From: Chitinophagales bacterium
GTDB lineage: Bacteria; Bacteroidota; Bacteroidia; Chitinophagales; UBA10324
DNA length: 5,310 nucleotides
Reading direction: 5' to 3'
Assembly (NCBI GenBank): GCA_026786335.1
Contig: JAJAYG010000301.1
Coordinates: forward strand, 1 to 5,310
Positions 1 through 5,310 of this stretch are shown here, one piece after another. The translations under genes were made by a program, and so were the position numbers. The notes below the pieces were generated by a model, which made no database searches, was not told where the DNA came from, and worked only from the letters and a program-made list of their open reading frames with translations. The first letter of the stretch is position 1. Each line of letters begins with the position of its first letter.

Positions 1-429
1 CGCCATTGGAAAAGTTACCGGAATTTCAGGGTTGTTTTCATTCTCCTTGAAAATTCGATCTACAAAAAGCAGAAATACCCCGCCTAATAAAAGTGTAAAA
101 CCAACCACTTCTACATCGCCGAGTAACTGATGTATTACGTCATTTAACAAAACCCCGAACACAAGTGCCGGTAAAAAGGCAACCAGCAGCTTGAGATAAA
201 AATTAAAAGTGTTTTTAAAATTCCCGAATGAGAAAAATTTCTTCCAGTACAAAACAACAACTGATAGTATTGCGCCAAACTGAATTACGATGATGTACAA
301 CTTTGCAAAATCATCGTGATTGATTCCAAGTATTGTGGTGGCTAAAATTTCGTGACCGGTAGAAGAGATGGGTAAAAATTCTGTAATGCCTTCAAGTATT
401 GCGAGAATGATTGCGTGAAAAAGTGACAT
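1..429 (-). CDS. uppP: Undecaprenyl-diphosphatase UppP (BacA), N-terminal half, truncated by window edge
   Basis: Integral membrane phosphatase that converts undecaprenyl diphosphate to undecaprenyl phosphate, recycling the lipid carrier for peptidoglycan and other envelope glycans; in other species extra copies give bacitracin resistance. I translated the 143 visible residues from the reverse strand. The start MSLFHAIILAILEG leads into the family signature EGITEFLPISSTGH (residues 13-26), with the conserved glutamates E13 and E17, S22/S23 and H26. Hydrophobic segments follow at about 43-61, 79-95 and 106-123, with the loop motif IVIQFGAILSVV in the first. The family is usually about 260-280 residues, so the second signature (PGxSRSxxT with the catalytic Arg) lies left of the window. 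Residue 27 is Glu where Leu or Met is common after SSTGH, a minor deviation. The ATG at 429 fits the family N-terminus and lies 28 bases downstream of a TATATTTG box. It is divergent from the secreted protein at 539. Confidence 0.95.
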   Translation of the reverse strand, partial: MSLFHAIILAILEGITEFLPISSTGHEILATTILGINHDDFAKLYIIVIQFGAILSVVVLYWKKFFSFGNFKNTFNFYLKLLVAFLPALVFGVLLNDVIHQLLGDVEVVGFTLLLGGVFLLFVDRIFKENENNPEIPVTFPMA

Positions 430-457
430 TGATTTTAGGAGAGAAGAATTTAGGCGG

Positions 458-465
458 CAAATATA
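458..465 (-). promoter_or_regulatory. Probable Bacteroidota -7 promoter box for uppP
   Basis: On the reverse strand the bases read TATATTTG, an exact match to the Bacteroidota sigma-ABfr -7 consensus TAnnTTTG. It lies 28 bases upstream of the uppP ATG, which would leave a short leader of roughly 20 bases. No convincing TTTG -33 element is seen about 19 bases further upstream, so the call rests on the -7 box and its position. The rest of the divergent spacer (430-538) shows no hairpin or operator. On the forward strand, TACTTTTA at 513-520 is a one-mismatch -7 candidate for the gene at 539, too weak to list on its own. Confidence 0.4.
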
Positions 466-538
466 AACGTTGCTTTATAAGAAGTTAATGAATGCAGCAA
501 CAGAACTTTATATACTTTTAATTCCTCAAAAATAATTT

Positions 539-2479
539 ATGAAAAAGCTTTCCTTGTTCATTGTTCAACTTGCAATCGCTTTTATTTCCGTTGCACAAGT
601 TTCAAAAGATTACGCAGTTATGGTTACTGCCGAAGTGAGCGATTCACCTCCTTCAATTATTGTAAAGTGGAATAATTCTGCCGATGCAACAGCATTTTCT
701 GTCTATAGAAAAACAGAATCTTCAAATAGCTGGGGCGCTGCCATTGCTAATCTTTCAGGAACCGAAGTTGAGTACATTGATAATGCAGTTGTTGTTGATT
801 CGGGTTACGAATACCGCGTGTACCGAAGCGCTTCTTCGGGAATAAATTCTTACGGCTATGCGTACTCAGCAATTAAATTGGGCACCACCGATTACAGAGG
901 AAAATGTTTGCTCGTGGTGGATACCACCATCACTTCCTCTATTGAAATTGAATTGAATCGATTGATGAAAGATATTTCGGGCGATGGATGGCAGGTGAAA
1001 CGAATAAATGTAAACCGCAATGATTCTGTAAAAACAATAAAGAACTTAATTGTAACAGAATACAATGCAGATGCCGATACAAAATGCGTTTTGCTTTTTG
1101 GTCACGTTCCCGTTCCCTATTCAGGAAACTTAAACCCCGATGGTCACCCCGATCATTTAGGTGCTTGGCCTTGTGATGGCTTTTATGGTGATATGAATGG
1201 AACGTGGACTGATGCGACAGTCAACAACATCACAGCATCGCGGCAAGAAAACTGGAATGTGCCGGGTGATGGAAAGTACGATCAGAGTTCATGGGGAACT
1301 ATTGAGTTGCAAATAGGAAGAGTTGATTTGTACAATCTTCCTTCTTTCCCCGATAGTGAAAATGTATTATTGAAAAGATACCTCGATAAAGATCATGCTT
1401 TTCGCACCGGAGAATTTACAAATCTGCCTCAAGGATTAATTGATGACAACTTCGGCGCCTTCAGTGGTGAAGCATTCGCCAGCAGTGGCTTCAGAAGTTT
1501 TGCTCCCATGTTTGGCGATACAGCTGTTAAGGAACTGGACTACTTCGGCACCATGCAAACCAACAGTTACCTGTGGAGTTATGGTTGCGGAGGTGGTTGG
1601 TATCAGGGCGCATCGGGTGTTGGGTCAACAACTGATTTTGTAAATGATTCTGTTCAAAGTGTTTTCACCATGCTCTTCGGCAGCTACTTTGGTGATTGGG
1701 ATAGTCAGGATAATTTTTTGCGCGCACCCCTTGCATCAAAAGGTCAAACACTCACATCTTGCTGGAGCGGCAGGCCGCATTGGTTTTTTCATCACATGGC
1801 TTTGGGTGAAAATATTGGCTACTCAACTTTAAGAGTCATGAATAATTCTTCTACTTATTTCGCAAGCTACTATCCCAAGTATACTCACATCGCACTCATG
1901 GGCGATCCAACATTGCGCATGCATGTTGTTCGTCCGCCATCAAGTATTGTGTTGACTCCACCAAACGGTTATCCCAATACCACTTCAATTTCATGGACAG
2001 CTTCGCCCGATAATGTTTTGGGATATTATGTTTACACCAGCAATACTGAATTCGGAAAATATGATCGCATCAGCGATACCATTATTTCCGGTACTTCTTT
2101 CATTGATGAAAATCTATTTACCGGTGTTAACTGGTACATGGTTAAGGCCGTGCGGTTAGAAGAAACACCGAGCGGCAGTTATTACAACACGAGCACCAGT
2201 ATTGGTGATTCTGTTTATGTGGTGGTTTCGGGTAATGAAAACATTTTGGGAAATGAAAATCAGTTTTCTGTTTTCCCTAACCCTGCTTCATATAAAATTA
2301 CAATTCAATCTTCAACATCAAATTTGAATTCGATACTTGTAATTACAAATGATGTAGGCAGAATAATTTTGGAAAAGAAAATTACAAGCAATAAAACTTC
2401 TATTGATATTTCTGAATTTGCTGCAGGAATTTATTTTGTGAAACTGAATGGCGTTGTTAAAAAAGTAGTGGTAGAATAA
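539..2479 (+). CDS. Secreted T9SS protein with FN3 domains and a degenerate gingipain-like (C25) domain
   Basis: A 646-residue exported protein. Residues 1-20 form a signal peptide (MKK, hydrophobic core, cleavage near SVAQ). Residues ~30-114 resemble a fibronectin type III domain (VKWN, YRVYR). Residues ~120-462 resemble the peptidase C25 (gingipain) fold: CLLVVD at 123-128, CVLLFGHVPV at 183-192, QIGRVD at 258-263, HHMALGENIG at 418-427 and the family-typical LMGDPTL at 453-459. Residues ~466-563 form a second FN3-like domain (ISWTAS, YYVYTS). Residues ~577-646 are a type A T9SS sorting domain (FSVFPNPAS, then GRIILEKK, ISEFAAGIYFVKL), so the protein should cross the outer membrane by the Por system and be cleaved or anchored there. 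At the positions where gingipains carry the His (TGHGS) and Cys (ACVNGD) dyad, this protein reads YGCGGG (C350) and GSYFGD (S382), so peptidase activity is doubtful. The ATG at 539 is chosen because it starts the signal peptide. Domain limits and the dyad alignment are by eye; the function is unknown. Confidence 0.85.
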   Translation: MKKLSLFIVQLAIAFISVAQVSKDYAVMVTAEVSDSPPSIIVKWNNSADATAFSVYRKTESSNSWGAAIANLSGTEVEYIDNAVVVDSGYEYRVYRSASSGINSYGYAYSAIKLGTTDYRGKCLLVVDTTITSSIEIELNRLMKDISGDGWQVKRINVNRNDSVKTIKNLIVTEYNADADTKCVLLFGHVPVPYSGNLNPDGHPDHLGAWPCDGFYGDMNGTWTDATVNNITASRQENWNVPGDGKYDQSSWGTIELQIGRVDLYNLPSFPDSENVLLKRYLDKDHAFRTGEFTNLPQGLIDDNFGAFSGEAFASSGFRSFAPMFGDTAVKELDYFGTMQTNSYLWSYGCGGGWYQGASGVGSTTDFVNDSVQSVFTMLFGSYFGDWDSQDNFLRAPLASKGQTLTSCWSGRPHWFFHHMALGENIGYSTLRVMNNSSTYFASYYPKYTHIALMGDPTLRMHVVRPPSSIVLTPPNGYPNTTSISWTASPDNVLGYYVYTSNTEFGKYDRISDTIISGTSFIDENLFTGVNWYMVKAVRLEETPSGSYYNTSTSIGDSVYVVVSGNENILGNENQFSVFPNPASYKITIQSSTSNLNSILVITNDVGRIILEKKITSNKTSIDISEFAAGIYFVKLNGVVKKVVVE

Positions 2480-2491
2480 ATAAGTGCAAGT

Positions 2492-2965
2492 ATGGAAAGC
2501 GAAAAAATAATTGAACACTTCTACCAATCATTCGCAACTGGTGATGCCGAAAAAATGGTTGGCTGTTATCACGATCAAATTGAATTCACAGATCCTGCAT
2601 TTGGATTGCTCAAAGGTGAAGCTGCAAAAAATATGTGGCGCATGTTATTGGAAGGTGCAAAAGGAAAAATAAAAATTGAGTTCAGCAATGTTAGCGCTGA
2701 TAATGAAACAGGCTCTGCTCAGTGGATTGCAACCTATCAATTTAGTGAAACCGGTAGAAAAGTTGTAAATAAAATTACAGCACACTTTGAATTCAAAGAC
2801 GGAAAAATTTTCCGCCATACCGATTCATTTGATTTACATAAGTGGGCTAAGCAAGCACTCGGATTCAAAGGCGTTCTGCTCGGAGGGACTAAATATTTTC
2901 AAAATAAATTACAACAGAAAACAAGTTTGCGATTGGCGAAATATTCATCAAGAAAAAAAGAATAG
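2492..2965 (+). CDS. SnoaL/NTF2-like fold protein
   Basis: A 157-residue cytoplasmic protein with the look of the SnoaL-like / nuclear transport factor 2 superfamily, a cone-shaped alpha+beta fold used for small-molecule binding or catalysis (polyketide cyclases, limonene-epoxide hydrolase, ketosteroid isomerase). Evidence is the N-terminal helix IIEHFYQSFATGDAEKM (6-22), CYHDQIEFTDPAFG (25-38), a helix with LKGEAAKNMWRMLLEG (40-55), and strands including AQWIATYQF (76-84) and ITAHFEFKDGKI (95-106) ending in RHTDSFDLHKWAKQ. This order matches bacterial 'nuclear transport factor 2 family' proteins of 120-150 residues. The Lys/Arg-rich tail after ~135 is longer than usual. No signal peptide is present. 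It starts 12 bases after the stop of the secreted protein, so the two are probably co-transcribed, although an exported T9SS cargo and a cytoplasmic NTF2-like protein have no evident functional link. The substrate cannot be told from sequence. Confidence 0.8.
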   Translation: MESEKIIEHFYQSFATGDAEKMVGCYHDQIEFTDPAFGLLKGEAAKNMWRMLLEGAKGKIKIEFSNVSADNETGSAQWIATYQFSETGRKVVNKITAHFEFKDGKIFRHTDSFDLHKWAKQALGFKGVLLGGTKYFQNKLQQKTSLRLAKYSSRKKE

Positions 2966-2991
2966 CCCATGGTGTTTGTACTCTAATGTTG

Positions 2992-3096
2992 TTTCGCACG
3001 GAGGCACAGAGAAACACGGAGTTAAGTTCTAAGAAAATTTGAGATGTTTCATTTTTTTGCATTTTTCTCCGTGCTACTCAGTGCCTCCGTGCGAAA
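2992..3096. repeat. Long imperfect palindrome, copy 1 (3' side of the GxxExxY gene)
   Basis: The left arm at 2992-3021 and the reverse complement of the right arm at 3067-3096 match at 27 of 30 positions, with 16 uninterrupted matches at the outer end (starting TTTCGCACGGAGGCAC). The 45-base loop is T-rich near the right arm. Each arm is made of near-repeats of a short unit, CACGGAG / CACAGAG / CACGGAG, spaced 8-10 bases apart. The right arm is followed by a T-rich stretch (TTTATTTATTT), so in the forward direction it could also stop transcription from the NTF2-like gene, whose stop codon is 26 bases before the left arm. The element ends 5 bases from the GxxExxY stop codon. A diverged copy lies at 3540-3634. 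Confidence 0.85.
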
Positions 3097-3101
3097 TTTA
3101 T

Positions 3102-3488
3102 TTATTTCACTATTCGATCAAGTACCAATCTGGTGATTCCATCTTTTAGCAGTGCAACATTAAAGTTTATTAATAGCCCTACTTCAATCCCCGCCAACCG
3201 CATATAAGTTAAAACTGTTTTTGAATGAACAGGAGCAATAGCTTCAACAGACTTTAACTCCAGAATTACTTTCTGCTCAATAATCACATCAGCTCTAAAG
3301 CCGAGTTCTAATTTTATTTCATCATATACCACAGGAATTCCCTGCTGTCTTGAAAATACAATCCTGAGTTTTGCCAGCTCATAACAAACAGCTTCTTCGT
3401 ATACAGATTCAAGTAAGCCGGGTCCTAATTTTTCATGAACCTTAATACAAATTCCAATAACTACCGATGTTAATTCTGAGTGTTTCAT
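3102..3488 (-). CDS. GxxExxY-family protein, PD-(D/E)XK nuclease-like
   Basis: A 128-residue protein of the GxxExxY family, which is assigned to the PD-(D/E)XK nuclease superfamily (PDDEXK_3 type). The eponymous motif is G24-L-L-E27-S-V-Y30, inside KLGPGLLESVYEEAVCYEL (20-38). The likely metal-binding core is D67 (GFRADVIIE), then E77-L-K79 (VILELKSVEAI), spaced as in PD-Dx(n)ExK nucleases, followed by HSKTVLTYMRLAG (88-100) and the typical strand GLLINFN (104-110). Length and motif order are those of a complete family member. Where many relatives have Gln before the LxYL segment, this one appears to have T91; whether that matters is unknown. The ATG at 3488 gives the conserved MKHSELT..IGICIKVHEKLGPG start. 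It stands alone on the reverse strand, convergent with the NTF2-like gene and divergent from the acyltransferase pseudogene, and has a palindromic repeat on either side (5 bases after the stop, 51 bases before the start). I know of no established cellular role for the family. Confidence 0.9.
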   Translation of the reverse strand: MKHSELTSVVIGICIKVHEKLGPGLLESVYEEAVCYELAKLRIVFSRQQGIPVVYDEIKLELGFRADVIIEQKVILELKSVEAIAPVHSKTVLTYMRLAGIEVGLLINFNVALLKDGITRLVLDRIVK

Positions 3489-3539
3489 TTTGAAAGCTAT
3501 TAATTATTTTTCATGAGATAATAAAATTAGTTATTATAT

Positions 3540-3634
3540 GGAGACACAGAGAATCATGCAGGATACTTATAAAAAGCTATATCGTGATTTTTTTTTGGTT
3601 TTTTCTCCGTGATTCTCTGTGTCTCCGTGCGAAA
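3540..3634. repeat. Palindromic repeat, copy 2 (5' side of the GxxExxY gene), partly decayed
   Basis: The right arm at 3605-3634 matches the right arm of copy 1 (3067-3096) at 26 of 30 positions in the same orientation, and both continue into GCGAAATTT. Both are preceded by a T-rich tract (T runs, then TTTTTCTCCGTG). The left arm keeps only a 17-base core at 3540-3556, which pairs perfectly with 3610-3626. Its outer TTTCGCAC end is replaced by unrelated AT-rich sequence and its inner CACGGAG unit is disrupted. The mismatches between copies include paired changes within this copy (GAGACACAGAGAATCA opposite its exact complement), so the stem was kept while the sequence changed. Confidence 0.85.
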
Positions 3635-3726
3635 TTTTAATATCTCGTAAATGAAATAATTTTTTTTGCAACATTTTGACTTTTCAGATAAAATCATCAA
3701 GGGAAAAATGATTTATAGATTTGAAG

Positions 3727-4804
3727 ATGCAACAAAAGGGCTCCGTTCATTTCGAAGGATTAAATCTGCTTCGCTTTGTTGCTGCAATGATGATACTTGT
3801 TTTTTATGCTGTTGAAGAAACAGTGCCTGATTCTCCTCTTAAAATGTTCGTTCACAATTTTCCAATCGGTGTAGATTTCTTTTTTATCATCAGCGGGTTC
3901 CTTATCACATATCTTTTGCTGCAGGAAAAAAGCAGTTATCAAAAAATAAACATCGGTGCATTTTACTTAAGAAGAATACTTAGAATTTTTCCACTCTATT
4001 ACCTCATCATCTTTTGCAATTTTTTAGTTTTCAATTCCAATGCATTTTTGCATTTTAATTACTCTGCTCAGCTTTTCTCTGGGAAAATTTTGAAACCATT
4101 AAAGAAGGAAAATGGATTGCAGGTTTTCTTTCACCGCTTTGAACACTTTGTGTTGAAGAACATTTCTATTGGACAGTTCCGCTACTGATTGCTTTGCTTC
4201 CTATAAAAGGAATTAAATACTTGTACGCAATCGTAATGCTGTTGAGTATTGCAAGCAAAGCGTATTTCACCTTGCATAGTGCTGATAATTTTTTCATCAT
4301 CAACTGCCACACTTTTTCAAAGATGGATGTAATTGCAATAGGAGGTTTGCTGGCCTGTACTTATCATGAGCGCCAATTTAAGTTCCGGTATTCTCCGCGT
4401 TATTTAATTTTAATTTTGGTGGTGATGATTTTGATTATGGCCACCACCAATCTTTTTGATTACACCACTCTTTACCGCACCCTATTTATTAAATACCTCA
4501 TCAACATTCCCTTCATAATTTTTTTCTGCCTTTTTATTTTTAATGAAAATGAGCTGGTAATAAAATGGAGGAGCAACCGCATGTTTGATTATATCGGTTC
4601 AATTTCATTTGGCATTTATATGTTTCACTTTATCGTGATTTTCTTTCTGCAAAAAATAATACCGGTTGAATCAATCTTTCAAAAAATAATTTTTCTGTTT
4701 ATTACTTCAATTGCTTCTATTGGAGTTGCCGCTCTTATATTCAAATATTTTGAAACTCCTTTTTTAAGAATGAAAAGGAAATTCGAAAAAAAAAAACAGA
4801 ATAG
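3727..4804 (+). pseudogene. OafA-type acyltransferase (acyltransferase_3 family), inactivated
   Basis: Remnant of a multi-pass membrane O-acyltransferase of the kind that acetylates surface polysaccharides or other envelope glycans. The intact product would be about 360 residues, normal for the family. The first part (frame from ATG 3727) reads FEGLNLLRFVAAMMILVF, then FPIGVDFFFIISGFLITYLLL and FYLRRILRIFPLYYLII. Near 4078-4087 the reading frame shifts. The next frame continues with ENFETIKEGKWIAGFLSPL, then a TGA at 4140-4142 exactly where the family has Trp (SPL-W-TLCVEEHFYW), then TVPLLIALLPIKG and further membrane segments to ALIFKYFETPFLRMKRKF. The active-site His expected in ILVFHA is Tyr (TAT for CAT, around 3807). 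The original stop is probably TAG at 4802-4804, now out of frame after an 11-A run; as sequenced, the frame runs to 4895, antisense to phoH. ATG 3727 is preferred over TTG 3721 because MQQKG..FEGLNLLRF fits the family start. Sequencing error could explain the frameshift, but not all the lesions. Confidence 0.85.
4786..4796 (+). repeat. 11-base poly-A tract at the 3' end of the acyltransferase
   Basis: An uninterrupted run of eleven A bases within the Lys-rich C-terminus of the acyltransferase remnant. With one more A, the frame would end at TAG 4802-4804, 4 bases before the end of the convergent phoH. With eleven, it reads on for about 90 bases across the end of phoH. Such a run is prone to replication slippage and also to base-calling error. 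Confidence 0.7.
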
Positions 4805-4808
4805 AAAA

Positions 4809-5310
4809 TCAATTCACCACATCGGGCGGCAGCACATCAATCTTCAATGGCGCTGTGGTTTTTTCTGCAGGAATGCTTTCTTCTTTTGGCTCTGAGTCAC
4901 TGTAAGCTTTGATTATTTTTTTCACCAAAGGATGGCGCACCTCATCGCGTTCATCAAGTGTAATTCTTCCAATGCCTTCCACATCTTCGAGTATGTGCAA
5001 TGCTTTAAACAATCCGCTGCGCTGGTGCTTGGGTAAATCAATTTGAGTGATGTCGCCTGTAATAATGCACTTGGCCGAAGGGCCAATGCGTGTGAGAAAC
5101 ATTTTTATTTGTGAGTCGGTAGTGTTCTGCGCTTCATCTAAAATAATGTAAGCATGATCTAAAGTTCTTCCCCGCATAAAAGCAAGTGGCGCTACTTCAA
5201 TCACGCGGTTTGTCATGTAGTAATTTAGTTTTTCAATCGGTATCATATCATCCAGTGCATCGTAAAGCGGGCGCAGGTAAGGATCAATTTTTTCTTTGAG
5301 ATCACCGGGC
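4809..5310 (-). CDS. phoH: PhoH family ATPase, C-terminal part, truncated by window edge
   Basis: P-loop ATPase of the PhoH/YbeZ family, a cytoplasmic protein related to superfamily 1 helicases, usually encoded near ybeY and linked to rRNA maturation and RNA turnover. The 166 visible residues begin [19 protein letters not shown], typical of the segment after the Walker A region, and continue through [33 protein letters not shown], the Walker B motif [28 protein letters not shown] and the RHPLV motif near the end. A low-complexity acidic tail ([16 protein letters not shown]) closes the protein at TAA 4811-4809. The Walker A loop and the N-terminus lie right of the window, since family members are about 320 residues. 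The Met encoded at 5246-5244 is internal, because conserved sequence continues upstream of it. The gene is convergent with the acyltransferase remnant and nearly touches its presumed original stop. Confidence 0.95.
   Translation of the reverse strand, partial: PGDLKEKIDPYLRPLYDALDDMIPIEKLNYYMTNRVIEVAPLAFMRGRTLDHAYIILDEAQNTTDSQIKMFLTRIGPSAKCIITGDITQIDLPKHQRSGLFKALHILEDVEGIGRITLDERDEVRHPLVKKIIKAYSDSEPKEESIPAEKTTAPLKIDVLPPDVVN

Noticed and set aside
1440..1832. Two short forward open frames (1440-1643, 1644-1832) inside the secreted protein gene
   Set aside because: They lie entirely within the strongly supported 539-2479 gene in another frame and have no recognisable protein features.
2318..2527. 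Reverse-strand 69-residue open frame
   Set aside because: It is antisense to the T9SS sorting domain and the start of the NTF2-like gene; its composition is that of an AT-rich shadow.
2787..3032. Forward 81-residue open frame running into the first palindrome
   Set aside because: It overlaps the NTF2-like gene in another frame and ends in repeat sequence, with no recognisable motif.
2992..3096. Simple intrinsic terminator between the convergent genes
   Set aside because: The 30-base arms, 45-base loop, internal periodicity and a second copy at 3540-3634 do not fit a plain terminator, though the palindrome may stop transcription as a side effect.
2992..3634. Insertion sequence with terminal inverted repeats
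   Set aside because: Each side carries a complete self-paired palindrome in the same orientation rather than one arm of an inverted pair. There is no transposase-like protein and no clear target-site duplication was seen.
3716..3723. TAGATTTG as a -7 promoter box for the acyltransferase
   Set aside because: It matches TAnnTTTG but ends 3 bases before the ATG, so transcription would start inside the gene, and no TTTG -33 element sits at the right distance.
3760..3942. Reverse-strand 60-residue open frame
   Set aside because: It is antisense to the conserved membrane segments of the acyltransferase remnant.
4140..4142. TGA read as Trp (alternative genetic code)
   Set aside because: Trp is TGG throughout the other genes, no other gene here has an in-frame TGA, and a separate frameshift and active-site change are also present. 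A pseudogene is simpler, although none of the complete genes here happens to use TGA as its stop.

Overview
The window looks like Bacteroidota (Bacteroidetes) chromosome. It is AT-rich, carries a secreted protein with a type IX secretion (Por) C-terminal sorting domain, has a TAnnTTTG-type -7 box in front of uppP, and shows no obvious Shine-Dalgarno sites. I cannot place it below phylum level. A free-living or metagenomic Chitinophagales/Sphingobacteriales-like genome is a guess.

Layout. 1-429 (-): the N-terminal half of undecaprenyl-diphosphatase UppP, cut by the left edge. 430-538: divergent intergenic region with a likely uppP promoter. 539-2479 (+): a secreted 646-residue protein with FN3 / gingipain-like (C25) fold / FN3 / T9SS tail. 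By eye, both catalytic-dyad positions are substituted. 2492-2965 (+): a small SnoaL/NTF2-like protein 12 bp downstream, probably co-transcribed. 2992-3096: a long imperfect palindrome. 3102-3488 (-): a GxxExxY-family protein with a PD-(D/E)XK-type core. 3540-3634: a second, partly decayed copy of the palindrome in the same orientation. 3727-4804 (+): an OafA-type acyltransferase (acyltransferase_3) pseudogene with a frameshift, a TGG-to-TGA nonsense change, a lost active-site His and a probable poly-A slip at its 3' end. 4809-5310 (-): the C-terminal part of PhoH, cut by the right edge.

How it fits together. UppP (lipid-carrier recycling for cell-wall synthesis) and PhoH (ATPase linked to RNA metabolism) are housekeeping genes. 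The stretch between them is accessory. The most interesting unit is 2992-3634: a small nuclease-fold gene between two same-orientation copies of a palindrome built from CAC(G/A)GAG-like units. This arrangement suggests a small repeat-associated element, loosely comparable to REP/RAYT systems, in which the protein may act on the repeat. The element may have entered between the NTF2-like gene and the acyltransferase. The acyltransferase immediately beyond it is dead, but the sequence does not show whether the two events are linked.

No RNA genes, CRISPR arrays, transposases or integrases were seen. No gene-free stretch exceeds 300 bases.
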